A stretch of 64,000 nucleotides of DNA from Scilla litardierei (taxonomy: Eukaryota; Streptophyta; Magnoliopsida; Asparagales; Asparagaceae): contig CM061141.1 in the NCBI GenBank assembly GCA_030789695.1, forward strand, positions 193,947,689-194,011,688, read 5' to 3'. The position numbers and the translations under genes are program-made. The notes below the pieces were generated by a model, which saw only the letters and a program-made list of their open reading frames with translations, had not been told where the DNA came from and did not search any database. Of the stretch, positions 33,316 through 44,914 are shown piece after piece. Position 1 is the first letter of the stretch. Each line of letters starts with the position of its first letter.

Positions 33316-34418
33316 ACATATACAAAGATCTAGGCATATCGATACATCACAACATAGACACACATAGCTATTATATACAAACACATACACATGTATACAC
33401 CTGTACAAATAGATACAACAGAATACATACAAATATATACATACAAAGCTTTATACACTCACATAAGATACACACATCTATACACATGGACATATAGTAT
33501 CTACACATAACTATAGCTACATGCATATGTATCTTAGACATGCACACATGCATACATATATTAGTCTTGCTTAGGACATGCATGACTATATGCAACCAGA
33601 TAGCTTTATAGCCATGTACATACAAAGCTATATATAAACACATATTTTTGCAGATTGACTAACATATGTACATACTTAGACTCACATATGTACATACAAA
33701 CTTAGGTCCACACATACCTAGGTATAAACACAATATATATACAAACACATAGACATATGTACACATAATATAAATACGTACAAATATATACACATAACAT
33801 CTTGAGCTGCACATATACACAGATAGATACACAAACATATTAGACACACAGGTGTGTCTAAGTGTACATACATAGAGATAGACAAATATGCATGCATAAA
33901 TATATATACAAAGATATACCCACCTGGATGCATATACCAAGAGACAGATCATACTAGTGTATACATCCTGCTATCAATACATAGTTCACTAACAATATAT
34001 ACAATGTCACTTGTAAACGCACATACACAACGCCAGTCACCGCATTCTTATAACATAGATCATATATATACACATACATACATAACACACATCCACGTAT
34101 ACTAGTCACACAAGCAATTATATCATTATCTAAAAATGACTTACAGACAAATATAGTCATGCCAATATACATACCAAACTTGTATAACTATATAAACACA
34201 TAGTCGTATACATATACTCCAATACATTTAACTTGTATACATATATACATAACATCCATCCTTATAAACCCACAGAAGACTCTGTACTTTGGGCTTCCTA
34301 GTATATATGGCTCCGCCTTAAGGCCTTACACACCTTAGGACTCGACTACCCTTTACGGAAACATTACACTCACTATCCATACGCAGTCGCAGTGCTATGA
34401 CCTGCATGGGCCGCCACC
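33316..34418 (-). other. H internal region, low complexity
   Basis: About 1.1 kb of ACATATAC-type sequence without a gene, the continuation of 5351-5515. Toward 34400 the minus strand reads GGTGGCGGCCCATGCAGG, the same post-LTR primer-like site seen in A, D and E with one change, so this is the start of an internal region read on the minus strand. Confidence 0.55.
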
Positions 34419-34502
34419 TGTCACGCCCCGCTCCCCATGATACATGGGAAGTACGAATCTGTCCCAGATGTTTCAAGAGAGGCGGGTGTGATAAAGAAAA
34501 GA

Positions 34503-34547
<45 letters not shown>

Positions 34548-37500
34548 AAGAGAGCGAGAGAGACAACTAGAGAGATGCAGGTCCACTGCGCACTACTGGG
34601 ATAGTATCTGTAATGTTCCTAATAAACATACACACATAGCATAGAAACAATACAAAGATCATAGAGAAACACTGAAAACAAGAACACTATCATCCATTAT
34701 ATTTCATCACAGTTATACATCTTATACATTTATCACAACTCTCCCCAAACAAACCCAAAATTACATGGCCACTTACACTCATCTCACTACCCAACCCACA
34801 TCAACTCAAATCCCACCACTCTAACTCCAACTCCAGCCACCTGCTGCTAACTCCAACACCAACACCTAAAAAATAAGATGGAGCACGTCCACGCGTACTC
34901 CAGTAGGATATCCAACTCCACCTCAAATGTCACTTCCTAAATGCAACTATTAGTGAACAAGTGCTACAAGTGAAAGTGCTACATGAACATGGCATGTCAA
35001 TACATCGATGTATAAGAGGAGCAAAGGAAATAAGGCAATTAAACATTCATCACTACACTATAAGAGGTAAGTAAACTGCAAGACAAAAACTATAAGTAGC
35101 TACAATATGAAAATATGAATCACACATTGGAAAGTTAAATCACTTAAGTATTTAATTAAATTTTGTTTGAAAACAAATATGTGTCGTTGAATATGAGGAA
35201 TTGGACTCCACCCCAAGGTGGGGGGGTAAGGAGCACCTGCCAGTGGTACATGAGGACTGTTTCCTTAACGGGGCCGCTTACTCCACCCATTCCCTGTATC
35301 GGGGTGCAAATGAGAAAAACTCTACATCATCACACACATCGTACCCGAAACTGAGCAAGGTACGACAATCACCTCAAGTACTCGAAACTGAGCAAGGTAC
35401 ATAACATCACCACAATATAGTCCAGTCCTCATACTCTATTAGTACCCAGTTTTCCCCCAATATCCCCATTTTCACCCTCTTCAGAGAGGAGTTAGTCAAT
35501 CAAGAATTCATTTCTTTTCATTAATGCAAGGTACATGTAATAGAAATGCAACATCTCAATCTCACGCTTTTCAATTCTTTCTCACTTTATCATTTTGCAT
35601 CCATTTCTCAACTTATCACATTTTCATTCATTGCTCAATGTCACCTCTCATGTTTCCTTCACTCTTTCTTTTAAACATAGCAAAACTTCCTCAAGCAAGG
35701 CAAGTGTCATAGAAATGCAACATCATTGAAATGCAATGCAACATCCTATAAGAGACAATCATGCAATGCAAGCAAAATTGAAATGCCAATTTGTCCAGGG
35801 GGCTTTATCACATATGTACACACTACAAACATTAGGAAGTTTCCATGGTGTGGTATTATGTGCCATTAAACAAACAACATTAAAAATGGTTTTATAACTC
35901 CCAAGCAACAACCCAAGTGCAGGAAAATGTAAAAAATCACCAAACATATGTGTTATCAGTAAGTTTTAGGTTGAATTACAGAAAACTTACAACTGTAAAG
36001 TTCTAGATATATAACTTTTACATTCACTCACCAATTTTCAGAAAATCAACATGCGTATGCAAATTATAGAGGCCAACATTTTAAGAGATAGAAAAGATGT
36101 TTAAAAACTGAAAACCGCTACAACTTAAACACTTGATTACTAACATTTCCAATCAGATCTGTGTGAAAATCACAACATAGAAAATGTAGATTAGGAAGGG
36201 TAGATATCCATAATGTCCCTGAAATCATGCTTTACATCTCTACAGTGATACTTAAGAGTGAAATAGTGAAGTGTATCCAAACTGGCAGAATTTCTATGTG
36301 GCGATTAGTGGTTGTTTAACCCTAATTGGAGACAGAATTTTAAAATGCATAAAACATGAAAGTTGTCACAAATTTAGGTAGCTTTCCAAATGTATATATT
36401 TCAGAATTTAATTCTACATACAGTGAGAATTATGCATATGTGAACTTGCTGCAAATCTGCAGGACCTGAAACTCGCACCAACTTCATTTTAACACCTCAA
36501 CCATGTTGTTTCCTACTATCCCATGACATAAAAACTCAAGCAACATCATGAAAAACACAGGAATAGACAAGAAGATCATTATATTTTTGTCTTTGATGTT
36601 ATGGTGGCAAGCAAAATTACTAAGAAACATGGGATAAAAATGCCAATGGAACACTTCAGAGTTCAGTGCATCATATACAGTCACAAAGGATTGGCAATAA
36701 ACATCATGTTATGAATTTGAAAAGATTTCCTAAATGAAAATTGTCCATCATCAAGTTGTGATTCCACAGACCAAAAATCAGCAAGTTAGAGTTCTTGGGC
36801 TAGCAGGAACTGAATTTTATATAAGGGTGTCAAAACTATTTAGAAATACAGAGCCACTCGGTCTATAAAACAACCAATTTACCCAATTCTACGGTCTTAA
36901 TTTCAGACACTGTTCAACATGAAGAATATGCACCTTGAAGCTAAGTTTCCAGAATGTCCAAGAAAACTAATTTTTCATACCTATAGCACCAGATAGAGTA
37001 ATTTTTATCACCTGGTGTCAATTTCTGTCTGAATTAGATATCCCGGACACAATTACACTTGAACTCTAATTACAGTTGGATTTTGAAAATCTGATCTAAA
37101 TGAAACTTTCACACTGGTCCTAAGCTTTCCAGAATGTATTTTTTGTGAATTAATTCTATCTAGAATGGAAACTGCAAGCATATTTTTAACAGTCCAGTGT
37201 GCGGTGTTTTAAACAGAACATCACTAACATTGACAACATGAAAATTAACATGACTTGTAGTTAAGCTACTAGGTGGAGTTGGTTTCCTACCTTAAGGGAT
37301 CTTCCTTTCCCTTCAAAAATCCAAGCTTGCCATCCTTAAGAATTCCTCCAAACTCCAACACCCTCAAGTCTCCAACTCCTCTTCTTAAACTCCAAAGGAA
37401 CCCACTTGCAACTTGCATCCATAAGAGGTCTAAAGGAAGGGAAGGATGGGATTTTTCCTTGAAAAATTTGGGGAAAAGGCAAGGGGAGAGGGGAAAACGA

Positions 37501-38001
37501 AATTGAAAAAGAAAAGAGAGGAGAAAAATGGAAGTGAGAGGGATTTAAATGAGAATGGGTTTCTAGAGAATTCTTCCAACTTCTCCATATTACTCCTCTC
37601 ATCTCTTCTCTTCTCTTGTATTTTTCTTCTCTTTTCTTTTCTTTTCTTTCTCTTTTTCTTTTACTCCCCTTTTCTTTTCACACACCAATGTTCTACACAC
37701 ACCACTCACTTCTATCTAATTACTAAAAGGCCATTAATATGCACACCGACTTGCTATACACACATCCCTCTCTTAAAACCAACAATTCCACTACACTACA
37801 CTCACATATGCCACTTAACTTACATACATATTAGCACAAAGCCAACAATATGTATACATCATTGTATCTCACACACAGTGGGTAACAATTCTAGTCAAAA
37901 ACTCCCAAAATTACCCCTTGACGGCGCCCACTCGGGCCCCAAAACCTAGGATGACATGGCCGGTTGGCCATAAGTGCTTAAAATGCCCCAAAATTGTTAC
38001 A
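34419..38001 (-). repeat. H 5' LTR (tentative right boundary)
   Basis: Plus strand begins TGTCACGCCCCGC and a matching end, GTTACA, is at 38001, giving 3583 bp with minus-strand termini TGTAACAA and GTGACA. A CT-rich leader lies at about 37330-37680 with a possible donor TTAAG|GTAGGA near 37293. Hairpins with loop GAAACTGAGCAAG occur at 35338-35400 and a CCACC/GGTGG hairpin near 35208. The stretch 35450-37260 has no gene. The TSD is not verifiable. Confidence 0.5.
34506..34546. repeat. (GA)n microsatellite
   Basis: About 20 uninterrupted GA dinucleotides inside the H LTR, followed by imperfect GA. Confidence 0.95.
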
Positions 38002-38550
38002 GGCGACGCAGGCGTGTGGATAGGCCACGTGACCGCGTCGTCTGGGAACTAACTGCTCTAGATCTTGTTCGAAACAGCCATGCGAATCGGCTGTTTGGCT
38101 CCATCTCAGCATGGGAGGACTCGACCGCGTCGTCTCCAAGGACTCGACCACGTCGTCTCCGTTCTTCTCTTCCTTCAGCTTGCACGATGTGGTCGTTTGG
38201 CTTCAGGGAACGCAACCACTTGGCAACAGATTCTTCCATCCTCTCAGCTCCTCCACACGGTCATTTGGGTCAAACGACATGACTGTGTGGCTTCCACTTT
38301 GGCATGCTGCCATTTCCTGGTAACGCGGTCGCGTAGGTTGACTCACACAATCGCGTGTGTCATTATTCAGCTCATTTCACCTCTTTTGGCTTCCCAATTG
38401 CTCCTTGCTCCATTTTGTCCTATTTTCTTCTTGTTTTGACCCCAAAATTCCTGAATTCTCCTGTAACGCGTGAGAAACAACAAAAAGTATAAAAGGAAAC
38501 AAAAACGGGGGAAATGGCATTTAACGTGGGATGAACATTTGCGTATGGCA
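38002..38550 (+). repeat. Fragment of an Athila-like LTR with a third dyad motif
   Basis: GACTCGACCGCGTCGTCTCC is repeated with one change and a period of 23 bp (about 38116-38160). Earlier and later there are GACCGCGTCGTC, ACGCGGTCGCGT and ACAATCGCGTGT. A TATA-like AAGTATAAAAGG follows near 38488. The order array-then-TATA matches C. The fragment is cut by H on the left and E on the right. Confidence 0.5.
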
Positions 38551-38878
38551 TGTAACGCCCCGTTTCCCAAAAGACACCGGAAGCGAGAGCGTTACGCGGC
38601 CCGCTTGAACTGGAGCGGTGAAGCTCGAGTTCAATAAGCGTTTGTGATAAAAACACAGAAGAGGTCCTTGCATTTGCGTATCAGAACAATCAGAAAACAT
38701 TTCATTAAATTAAAAAAACACTTCCAGAATTGTACGTACAAGAAATAAAACAACTGGCCTCAGCATGGCCAAAAAGAGACTACAACAAAAACACTAATCC
38801 TACTACAAGGTACTAAAGCTAAAATCAAAATAGTGACGGAAAAGGTGCTCTAGTCTTTCACAGAAAGCAACTCGGCGT

Positions 38879-38953
38879 CTACGGTGAACTCCGGCTCTCT
38901 AAATCAGGCGTCACGAACGGTTCCTCTGGGTACGCAAGCTCATAATCTGACAT
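38879..38953 (-). other. Conserved acidic mini-ORF in E 3' LTR
   Basis: 24 codons from an ATG in the hairpin arm, ending ESRSSP; same length as in A and ending alike, with about ten codon changes and no indel. The 5' LTR copy is at 50708-50782. Confidence 0.35.
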
Positions 38954-38987
38954 ACATCCACCAACAATGAATGTATGTTAGCTAGGT

Positions 38988-39780
38988 CTGCAAGAAAAGA
39001 TTAGCATCCCAAGGCAAGATATACAGGTGATATGGTTTTAAGAAGCATTTAATACTTTAAAGAAATGACTGCAGTAATTTAACATTAACGAATATATTGA
39101 AATGGAAACAACATCCCTAACATGCGGTTCTAAACAGTTCCAAGAATAAAGTTAAGATTTCCTCCGAGTTCATTAGCATTTCAATTATCAAGATGACCAA
39201 GTTAGCGTTGCAAGTTTTCATGTCAAGAGTTAGCATTCTAATCTCGGGTTCACGCCTGTAGGTCGTGATGAGAAGGTCGTTCCTCTCACGGGGGCTTACC
39301 GTGATTGGCGCTAACCCACCGTGTGTGGATGGTGCTCTTGATGAGAGTACCTTTCATACGCCTAGTGGCCGCTCAACCCTAACCACACCCAAAAGTTTGC
39401 CGGAACACGAACCGGCCTAGTCGACTCACACGACATCACGATATCACGAGTTTGCCTTTGAGGCGCACGATTTCACGATGTCACTCTCGTTAATGACCAA
39501 GCAAGATGGACATGACTTAGATGTTGTCAATGTTCTCGTTTTACAACGTTTACAATAAAAACAAGGTTGAGCAGGTTGGTGTAATGAACACTTTACAGTG
39601 AACGAATTACTTGCCAATGTTTAAATTTAATCCTTGTCGACTTGTATGTCAAAGTGTCGCATTTTTGGTCTAAAACATTTTCATGTGTCGTTATACGCAC
39701 GATTTTCAAGATATACACATTAAAGCAAAAGACGCAATTATTAATCAACTTCAAAAATCCATATTTAATTGCACACTTGC
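38988..39780 (-). other. Putative GC-AG intron within E 3' LTR
   Basis: 793 bp from GAAACAG|GCAAGT to TTTCTTGCAG|ACC on the minus strand. The 5' LTR copy is 51609-50817. It contains GGTTGAGCGG and AGGCGTGAACCC boxes as in A, B and D. Confidence 0.5.
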
Positions 39781-40743
39781 CTGTTTCCGATGAATTTGGG
39801 TGTCGTTGGGATTGTATGGACGGCGCGAAAGTTTCTGCGTCAACAAGTTTAAGGCATAAAGTTAGCAGCTCGAATCAGTTTATTAGATCTATTATACGGG
39901 TACTGTAATTTTTAATACCCAACAACTTACGGTAAGCTTAAACCACTAACTTAAAATAAATGGTACTGTACATATCTAACATGGTGATATAAATATATAA
40001 TTAACTTATGGTTTATAACTTACTGATAAAAGAAAATATTAACGAACTTACAGTTTACCGTAATACTATCTAAACTATGATAGAGCGTATAATTATTAGA
40101 TTTAGAAATATCGTGTACGTAACATCACAGTCTATGTGAAGCAATAACAAAAGCAAGTTTGTGTATTATCAAGCCGCATGCATGCATACATATGATCTCA
40201 CCTTCACCTTGCTGATGCCACGTTGCAGGGGAGGTGAGCGTCGTCTCGGACAGTGGCGACCGGAAGGGTGGTCGGCGACTGCTACGGTGCAACATCCGAC
40301 GGTGTCGAGGCTTCGGGAAGGGTGTTGGTCTGGTGGTTGTCGATCTGCGCCGAAGATAAAGGCGGAGGAAGGTGAAAGGCGACGTCGGAGAGGCGATGAT
40401 GTCGGTGGTTGCGTAGAGGCGGCGGGCTTCGATGTCGACGGCGAGTGGCGGTGTATGGCTGACGTCGGGGTGTGCTGCGGGTTTGGCAATGGAAGGTCGG
40501 AGGGAGAGAGGCGAAGGCGCGGCAGCTTCGAAGGGCGTCGAAGTAGATGGCTTCGGGTGTTGGCATGTCGAACAGATCGGTGGTGGTTCGGGCTTAGGGG
40601 GTGAGGGGATCTGGTAGGGGGATGTGTACGGTGGTGAGAAGGGGAGGTTGGCGTCCGGTTCATGGGAATCTCAGGACAAAGGCCGACTGGAACAAGAGCG
40701 ATGGGCACGGGGTATGGAAGGGGCTCATCGGCAAGGCTGGGTG

Positions 40744-41254
40744 ACGGTTGGACTCGAGAGGAGATCGGAACGGCGTCTCACGGCGCGAGCGGGGGAGGAA
40801 GGAGATGAAAATGGGGAAACAAGGTCGTTGATGGAGTACCTTAGGTTTTAGATACCTAAGATGCGGTCCCTTGTCCTGTCGTCCTCCTGGCCCTTTTATA
40901 GACCTCCCGCCATGATTTCCCCCGACCCATGTCGCTCGTCCGCCCTCAATCGTGCCCCCTCAATCCGCCCCCCCCCCACCCGCCGCCGCTCCATGCGCCA
41001 TGCCAGCACCTCCCCATAACAGCCATTGAGTGGTAACGGGATCGGGGGGACGGTTATCGCTGGAGTGGGTGAGTGACTCGTGCGATATCGGGGCCGGGTC
41101 GGATCGATATTTGGGGGGCCCTCTATGGGGCTTTGCCAGACGGGCCCAATCATGTAGATGGGCTTCCGATCGGCGGTCGGGCATCCATGCTCGTATCTTT
41201 CGGGCTTCGTTCGGTGGGCTGTGTTTTTGGGCTTTCGGTAAAATAGACGTATCA
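40744..41254 (-). repeat. G 3' LTR, truncated
   Basis: Matches 47046-47555 at nearly every base; the remaining 440 bp expected at its left are missing. On the minus strand it starts TGATACGTC. Confidence 0.9.
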
Positions 41255-41268
41255 ATTGCCCCCATCGG
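41255..41268 (-). promoter_or_regulatory. G polypurine tract
   Basis: Minus-strand CCGATGGGGGCAAT directly before the LTR start TGATACG, the GGGGGCAAT form usual in Retand-type elements. Confidence 0.75.
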
Positions 41269-41476
41269 TGGGGCCGATCGGCCTTGGCCGGTTCGGTTCG
41301 ACCGATGTGACTCATGGGGTTCTGAGTGGCGCGTCAGTCAAGGCGTGGTTATAAATGAAGGCTATGATGAGGCGGATCGATTGGACTTCCTTTGGCGCCG
41401 ATTTCGAAACGCCGCCGGTTCTCCGAGGCCTGCCACGCGTTCCTGTCAGACGCTTCGAATTCGCCCCTGAGCCTGG

Positions 41477-41484
41477 TATATAAG
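41477..41484 (+). promoter_or_regulatory. TATA box for the antisense ORF of G
   Basis: GGTATATAAGATCCCC about 145 nt before the ATG at 41626. Best TATA match between the LTR and the ORF, on the coding strand of the ORF. Confidence 0.55.
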
Positions 41485-41625
41485 ATCCCCGGCTGTGTGG
41501 ATCCCAACTTCTTCTTTGCTCTTCCCTCTGTTTTTGCCCCCCGCAGCTTGGAGTCTCCCATCGTCATCGTTTCCTTGTCTTCTCCAAATTTAACGAAAAG
41601 GTAACTCCTTTCTTACTTTCATAGT

Positions 41626-43696
41626 ATGTCTGCTCTTAGGATAGGTGATTCCGGCCAAGGGGCGAGGGATCCTCCTGAGCCGCGGTGGGGCGGGCCCCGG
41701 CTTGTGGGATCAGGTCCTTCCTCTGGGAGTCGTTCCTTTCGAGACAAGGGGAAGGAGAAGCTCTTCCCGGAGTACTTCGGCGATAACGTGGCGTCGGCTG
41801 CCGTGCGGCTTAACGTACCCCCGGTTATCCTCCGAACGCCGTCGGGGACTCCTCCTTCAGTGGCCACGGAGATCCGGGAGAGGTATCTTTGCTACCCGTA
41901 CGATGTTCGAGTTCCGTTTATCGACGAGCGGATCTGCCTTCCGAGGAGCAACGAGGTCGGCGTTTACGTCGAGATGTTCCACCTGGGCCTTCGTTTCCCG
42001 CTCAATCCCTTCCTCATCCAGGTCATGGAGTATCTCATGTTGCCCCTCTGCCAGTTCACCCCCTGTTCGATCGCGGTATTGACAGGCTTCGTGATGCTCT
42101 GTTGTACCCGTGGTCTGGAGCCGTCTCTCCCCCTTCTCTTTTACTTTTATCGGATCCAGACGGTCGGCCCCGGGTCATGGTTGCAACTCCGAGCCTGTTC
42201 GAGGAGGGAATGCCTGATCGGGCTACCCCGCTGGTCGGGGGATTGGAGTTCGGATTATGTTTTTGTGGTCTTCCGGGAGGATGCCCGAATTCTGACAGGC
42301 TGGGGTGGGTCGGTCCGGCCCGACTCATCGCTAGCCCTCTCTGAGGCGGAGCTGGCAGCCGCCGCGCTGCTGTCGACCCTCCCCTTGGAGGCGAAATCCA
42401 TCTGGTCTTTGTTGGACGACCTACTTTTGAAGGCCGTCTTGTGGTCTCCGGGTAGGTCGCTTTTTTGGTCCTGGGTTGCCCCGTAGCTTACCCTGATTTC
42501 GGTTTCCCTCGCAGGAATGGCTGGTCCCGAGTTCACCCGTGATGTCGATGAGCTGATCCGTCGTGGAGCCGCTCGGAGCCGGAGTAGTACCTCTGGAAGG
42601 GCGCCTCGGCGGACCGTTGAGGAGGAGGTGCGCCGAGCCGAGCCTTCTGTGGGTAAGGTGGTGGCCGCGCCTCCCGCCTCTTCTTCTGGCGATCCCCTTT
42701 CCCGGGGGGTCACAAGGGCCGGACCCGCCCCGCCAGCCCATGAGGCGGGGGGTAACGACGGGTCCGGTGCAGTCCCTCCTGCCCTTGGCGCGCCCCCTCC
42801 GGTTCCCGAGGGTGGGGATGGTGCGAGGCGGAAGCGCTCCCCTCCGGCGCCCTCGGAGCCTCACGGAGGAAAGAAGAGGAAGGAGGATGTGGATCCCTCC
42901 AGTCCGACGGGTTACGTGCTCCCTGCGGCGACCACCGGGATCTTCCGGTGGCCTTGACAACCACCCCCCTCGCAGCGTCCCCGCCCATATCGCCGGGGAT
43001 CGGAGCCCTGTTGGCGAGCAATTTGGCTTCCCTCGATGTCGTCCCTGGGAGTTCGGTGTTTGTCGACCGAGCCCTGGCCCAGCAGGTTGCTGAGGTCTCC
43101 GTCTTTCCCCGGGACCGTAGTCTCCTCGAGAAGATCCCTGCCGACAAGGTGTCGGATTCCTTGGTCTGGATCCTTCAACAGGTTCGGCTATCTTGCTGTC
43201 CTTTCCTTCCCTTTATTCTCTTCTTAGCCCATGTCTCGTCTTCCAGGGTTCAGCGCTCGCCGTGGAGTTGCAGTGCCGAGCCGTCCGCTTGAGGGAGCTG
43301 GAGGAGTCCTCCATGAAGGCCCACGAGCGGGCCGGGGCAGCGGAGGTCGCTATGACGGAGGCTCAGATGGAGTCTCGGCATCTCAAGCTCCGTGTGGCCG
43401 AGCTGGAGGGGCGAGTGGGTGACCTCCAGGGAAAGTTGGAGGACGCTCGGCAGTCGGCTGAGGAAGCGGCTGAGTCGTTCCGTCGGGAGAGGGAGGAACT
43501 TCAGAGGGAACTATCGGATCGGCGTCAGGTGGCGCGGCTTGCGGAGGAGGTGGAGAGGGGTGTCGTCGGGACCCTGGGGAAGAAGATCTTCGAGGTTCTC
43601 AGGGAGGCATTCGGTACGTATGAAGACCTCATCGCCCCTCGGATTGTCGAAGTCGTCCAGTCTTCCTTCCGGGATTGTGCGGAGCGCGTTCGGTAG
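41626..43696 (+). CDS. Antisense ORF of G (putative gypsy-type transposon / plant-mobile protein), spliced
   Basis: Runs opposite to gag. Exon 1 (41626-42451) carries the domain of proteins annotated as putative gypsy-type transposon: PYDVRVPFIDERICLP, then FHLGLRFPLNPFLIQVMEYL and ILTGFVMLCC-like sequence. Putative introns 42452-42514 (63 bp, GTAGGT...TCGCAG) and 43182-43246 (65 bp, GTTCGG...TTCCAG) each rejoin the frame exactly. The middle exon has a basic KKRK stretch, a possible nuclear signal. One unexplained frame change near 42940-42955 separates it from the next part and may be a mutation. The C-terminus (43247-43696) is a long coiled coil rich in Glu, Arg and Leu. Such antisense ORFs are known in Retand/TatII elements; their function is unknown. 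Confidence 0.65.
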
Positions 43697-44149
43697 GCTC
43701 CCCCGCTCGTCGATTCCCCTCGCTCCGAGCAGGGCGAGGCGCCCGAGGATGTGTCCTCTCAAGCCCGGGCTCCCTAAGCCGTCCCTCCTGGCCTTATCCT
43801 CAAATTTTTTAGCATCCGCTTCGCTTTGGGCCAGTCTACTTGAAATGGGTCCCTGCCCCTGCTATCTCCTTCGGCTTCGCTACCGGCTCCAGAGTCAATA
43901 ATTGCTGGTTGCATGGATGTTCGCTTAGGCCGACAACTTTGGGTCTTTTGTCAACAAATTTTGCTCTGTCGGTGTCAACCTAGTTTCTGTAGGTGACGAA
44001 CTTTGTCATTCGTCGAGAGTGGATTATTTGTAGAGAGGTTTCTTCGCATCGATTCCCTGTAAATAAGACACATTTTTGTATCTTGGTTAACTGTTATAAA
44101 CGAAATTGACTTACTCGGACTACTCGCGTATTTTGTTTTGCTGCCTCGT

Positions 44150-44715
44150 CCTCGGCCTAGGACTGGTTGTCGCCCGAGCTGGCTGAGGGAATTGCCTCCG
44201 GATTTACGAGTGATGGAGTCGGTCGGCGAGGGTGAAGCTCCCCGGCTTAGGATCGGTCGACGTCCGTGCTGGCTGGGGGAATTGCCCCCAGACTTATGAG
44301 CGCAGGAGTCGGTCGGCGAGGGCAAAGCTCCTCGGCTTAGGACCGGTCGGCATCCGCGCCTGCTGGGGGAATTGCCCCCAGACTTATGAGCGCAGGAGTC
44401 GGTCGGCGAGGGCAAAGCTCCTCGGCTTAGGACCGGTCAGCGTCCGCGCTGGCTGGGGGAATTGCCCCCAGACTTATGAGCGCAGGAGTCGGTCGGCGAG
44501 GGCAAAGCTCCTCGGCTTAGGACCGGTCGGCGTCCGCACTGGCTGGGGGAATTGCCCCCAGACTTATGAGCGCATGAGTTGGTCGGCGAGGGCAAAGTTC
44601 CTCGGCTTAGGACCGGTCGGCGTCCGCGCTGGCTGGGGGAATTGCCCCCAGACTTCTGAGCGCATGAGTCGGTCGGCGAGGGCAAAGCTCCTCGGCTTAG
44701 GACCGGTCGGCGTCC
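44150..44715 (-). repeat. 90-bp tandem repeat between antisense ORF and gag of G
   Basis: Six or more copies; the word GGCTTAGGA recurs at 44244, 44334, 44424, 44514, 44604 and 44694, exactly 90 bp apart. Each copy holds the inverted repeat CTGGGGG-AATTG-CCCCCAG, whose minus strand contains GGGGGCAATT, a copy of the G polypurine tract. Because 90 is a multiple of three, long repetitive frames appear on both strands; they are not genes. The flanks 43697-44149 and 44716-44914 hold no gene. Confidence 0.9.
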
Positions 44716-44914
44716 ATTCTTTTGCACCCTTAGTGAAACGTTGATTCCGTCGAAGATTAAGAAAAGACAAAAGGGAATGCAATTGTACTCTTAAGAGTCC
44801 TGTCGGACTAGTACATTTGGAGGAAAGGAAAAGGAAATAAAGCTAGACGGAGGGATGTAAACCTAGATAATCCACTCGGACTAGGCTACGACTGGGGGGA
44901 GGGACCTCGCCCGC

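Larger units (their letters stand above)
38551..40743 (-). repeat. E 3' LTR, truncated
   Basis: Matches 50380-52571 almost base for base, then breaks into G sequence at 40743/40744. It contains the acidic mini-ORF, the putative intron 38988-39780 and part of a GC-rich leader. Proline-rich frames on either strand of the leader are rejected as genes. Confidence 0.9.

Noticed and set aside
33316..34418. ACATA-rich stretch considered as a satellite array
   Set aside because: No fixed period; it is low-complexity internal sequence of H continuous with 5351-5515.
40169..40708. 179-codon Pro/Ser/His-rich frame and its copy inside a 350-codon frame at 51954-53006, plus the opposite-strand Gly/Arg-rich frames
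   Set aside because: GC-rich LTR leader of E. The frame is altered between the two LTRs, has no known domain, and high GC alone produces long frames on both strands.
44150..44715. Regular repeat considered as a CRISPR-like array
   Set aside because: Head-to-tail 90-bp minisatellite without unique spacers, in a plant retrotransposon.
44232..44744. 170-codon repetitive protein on the plus strand
   Set aside because: Product of the 90-bp tandem repeat, which is a multiple of three and so open in several frames.
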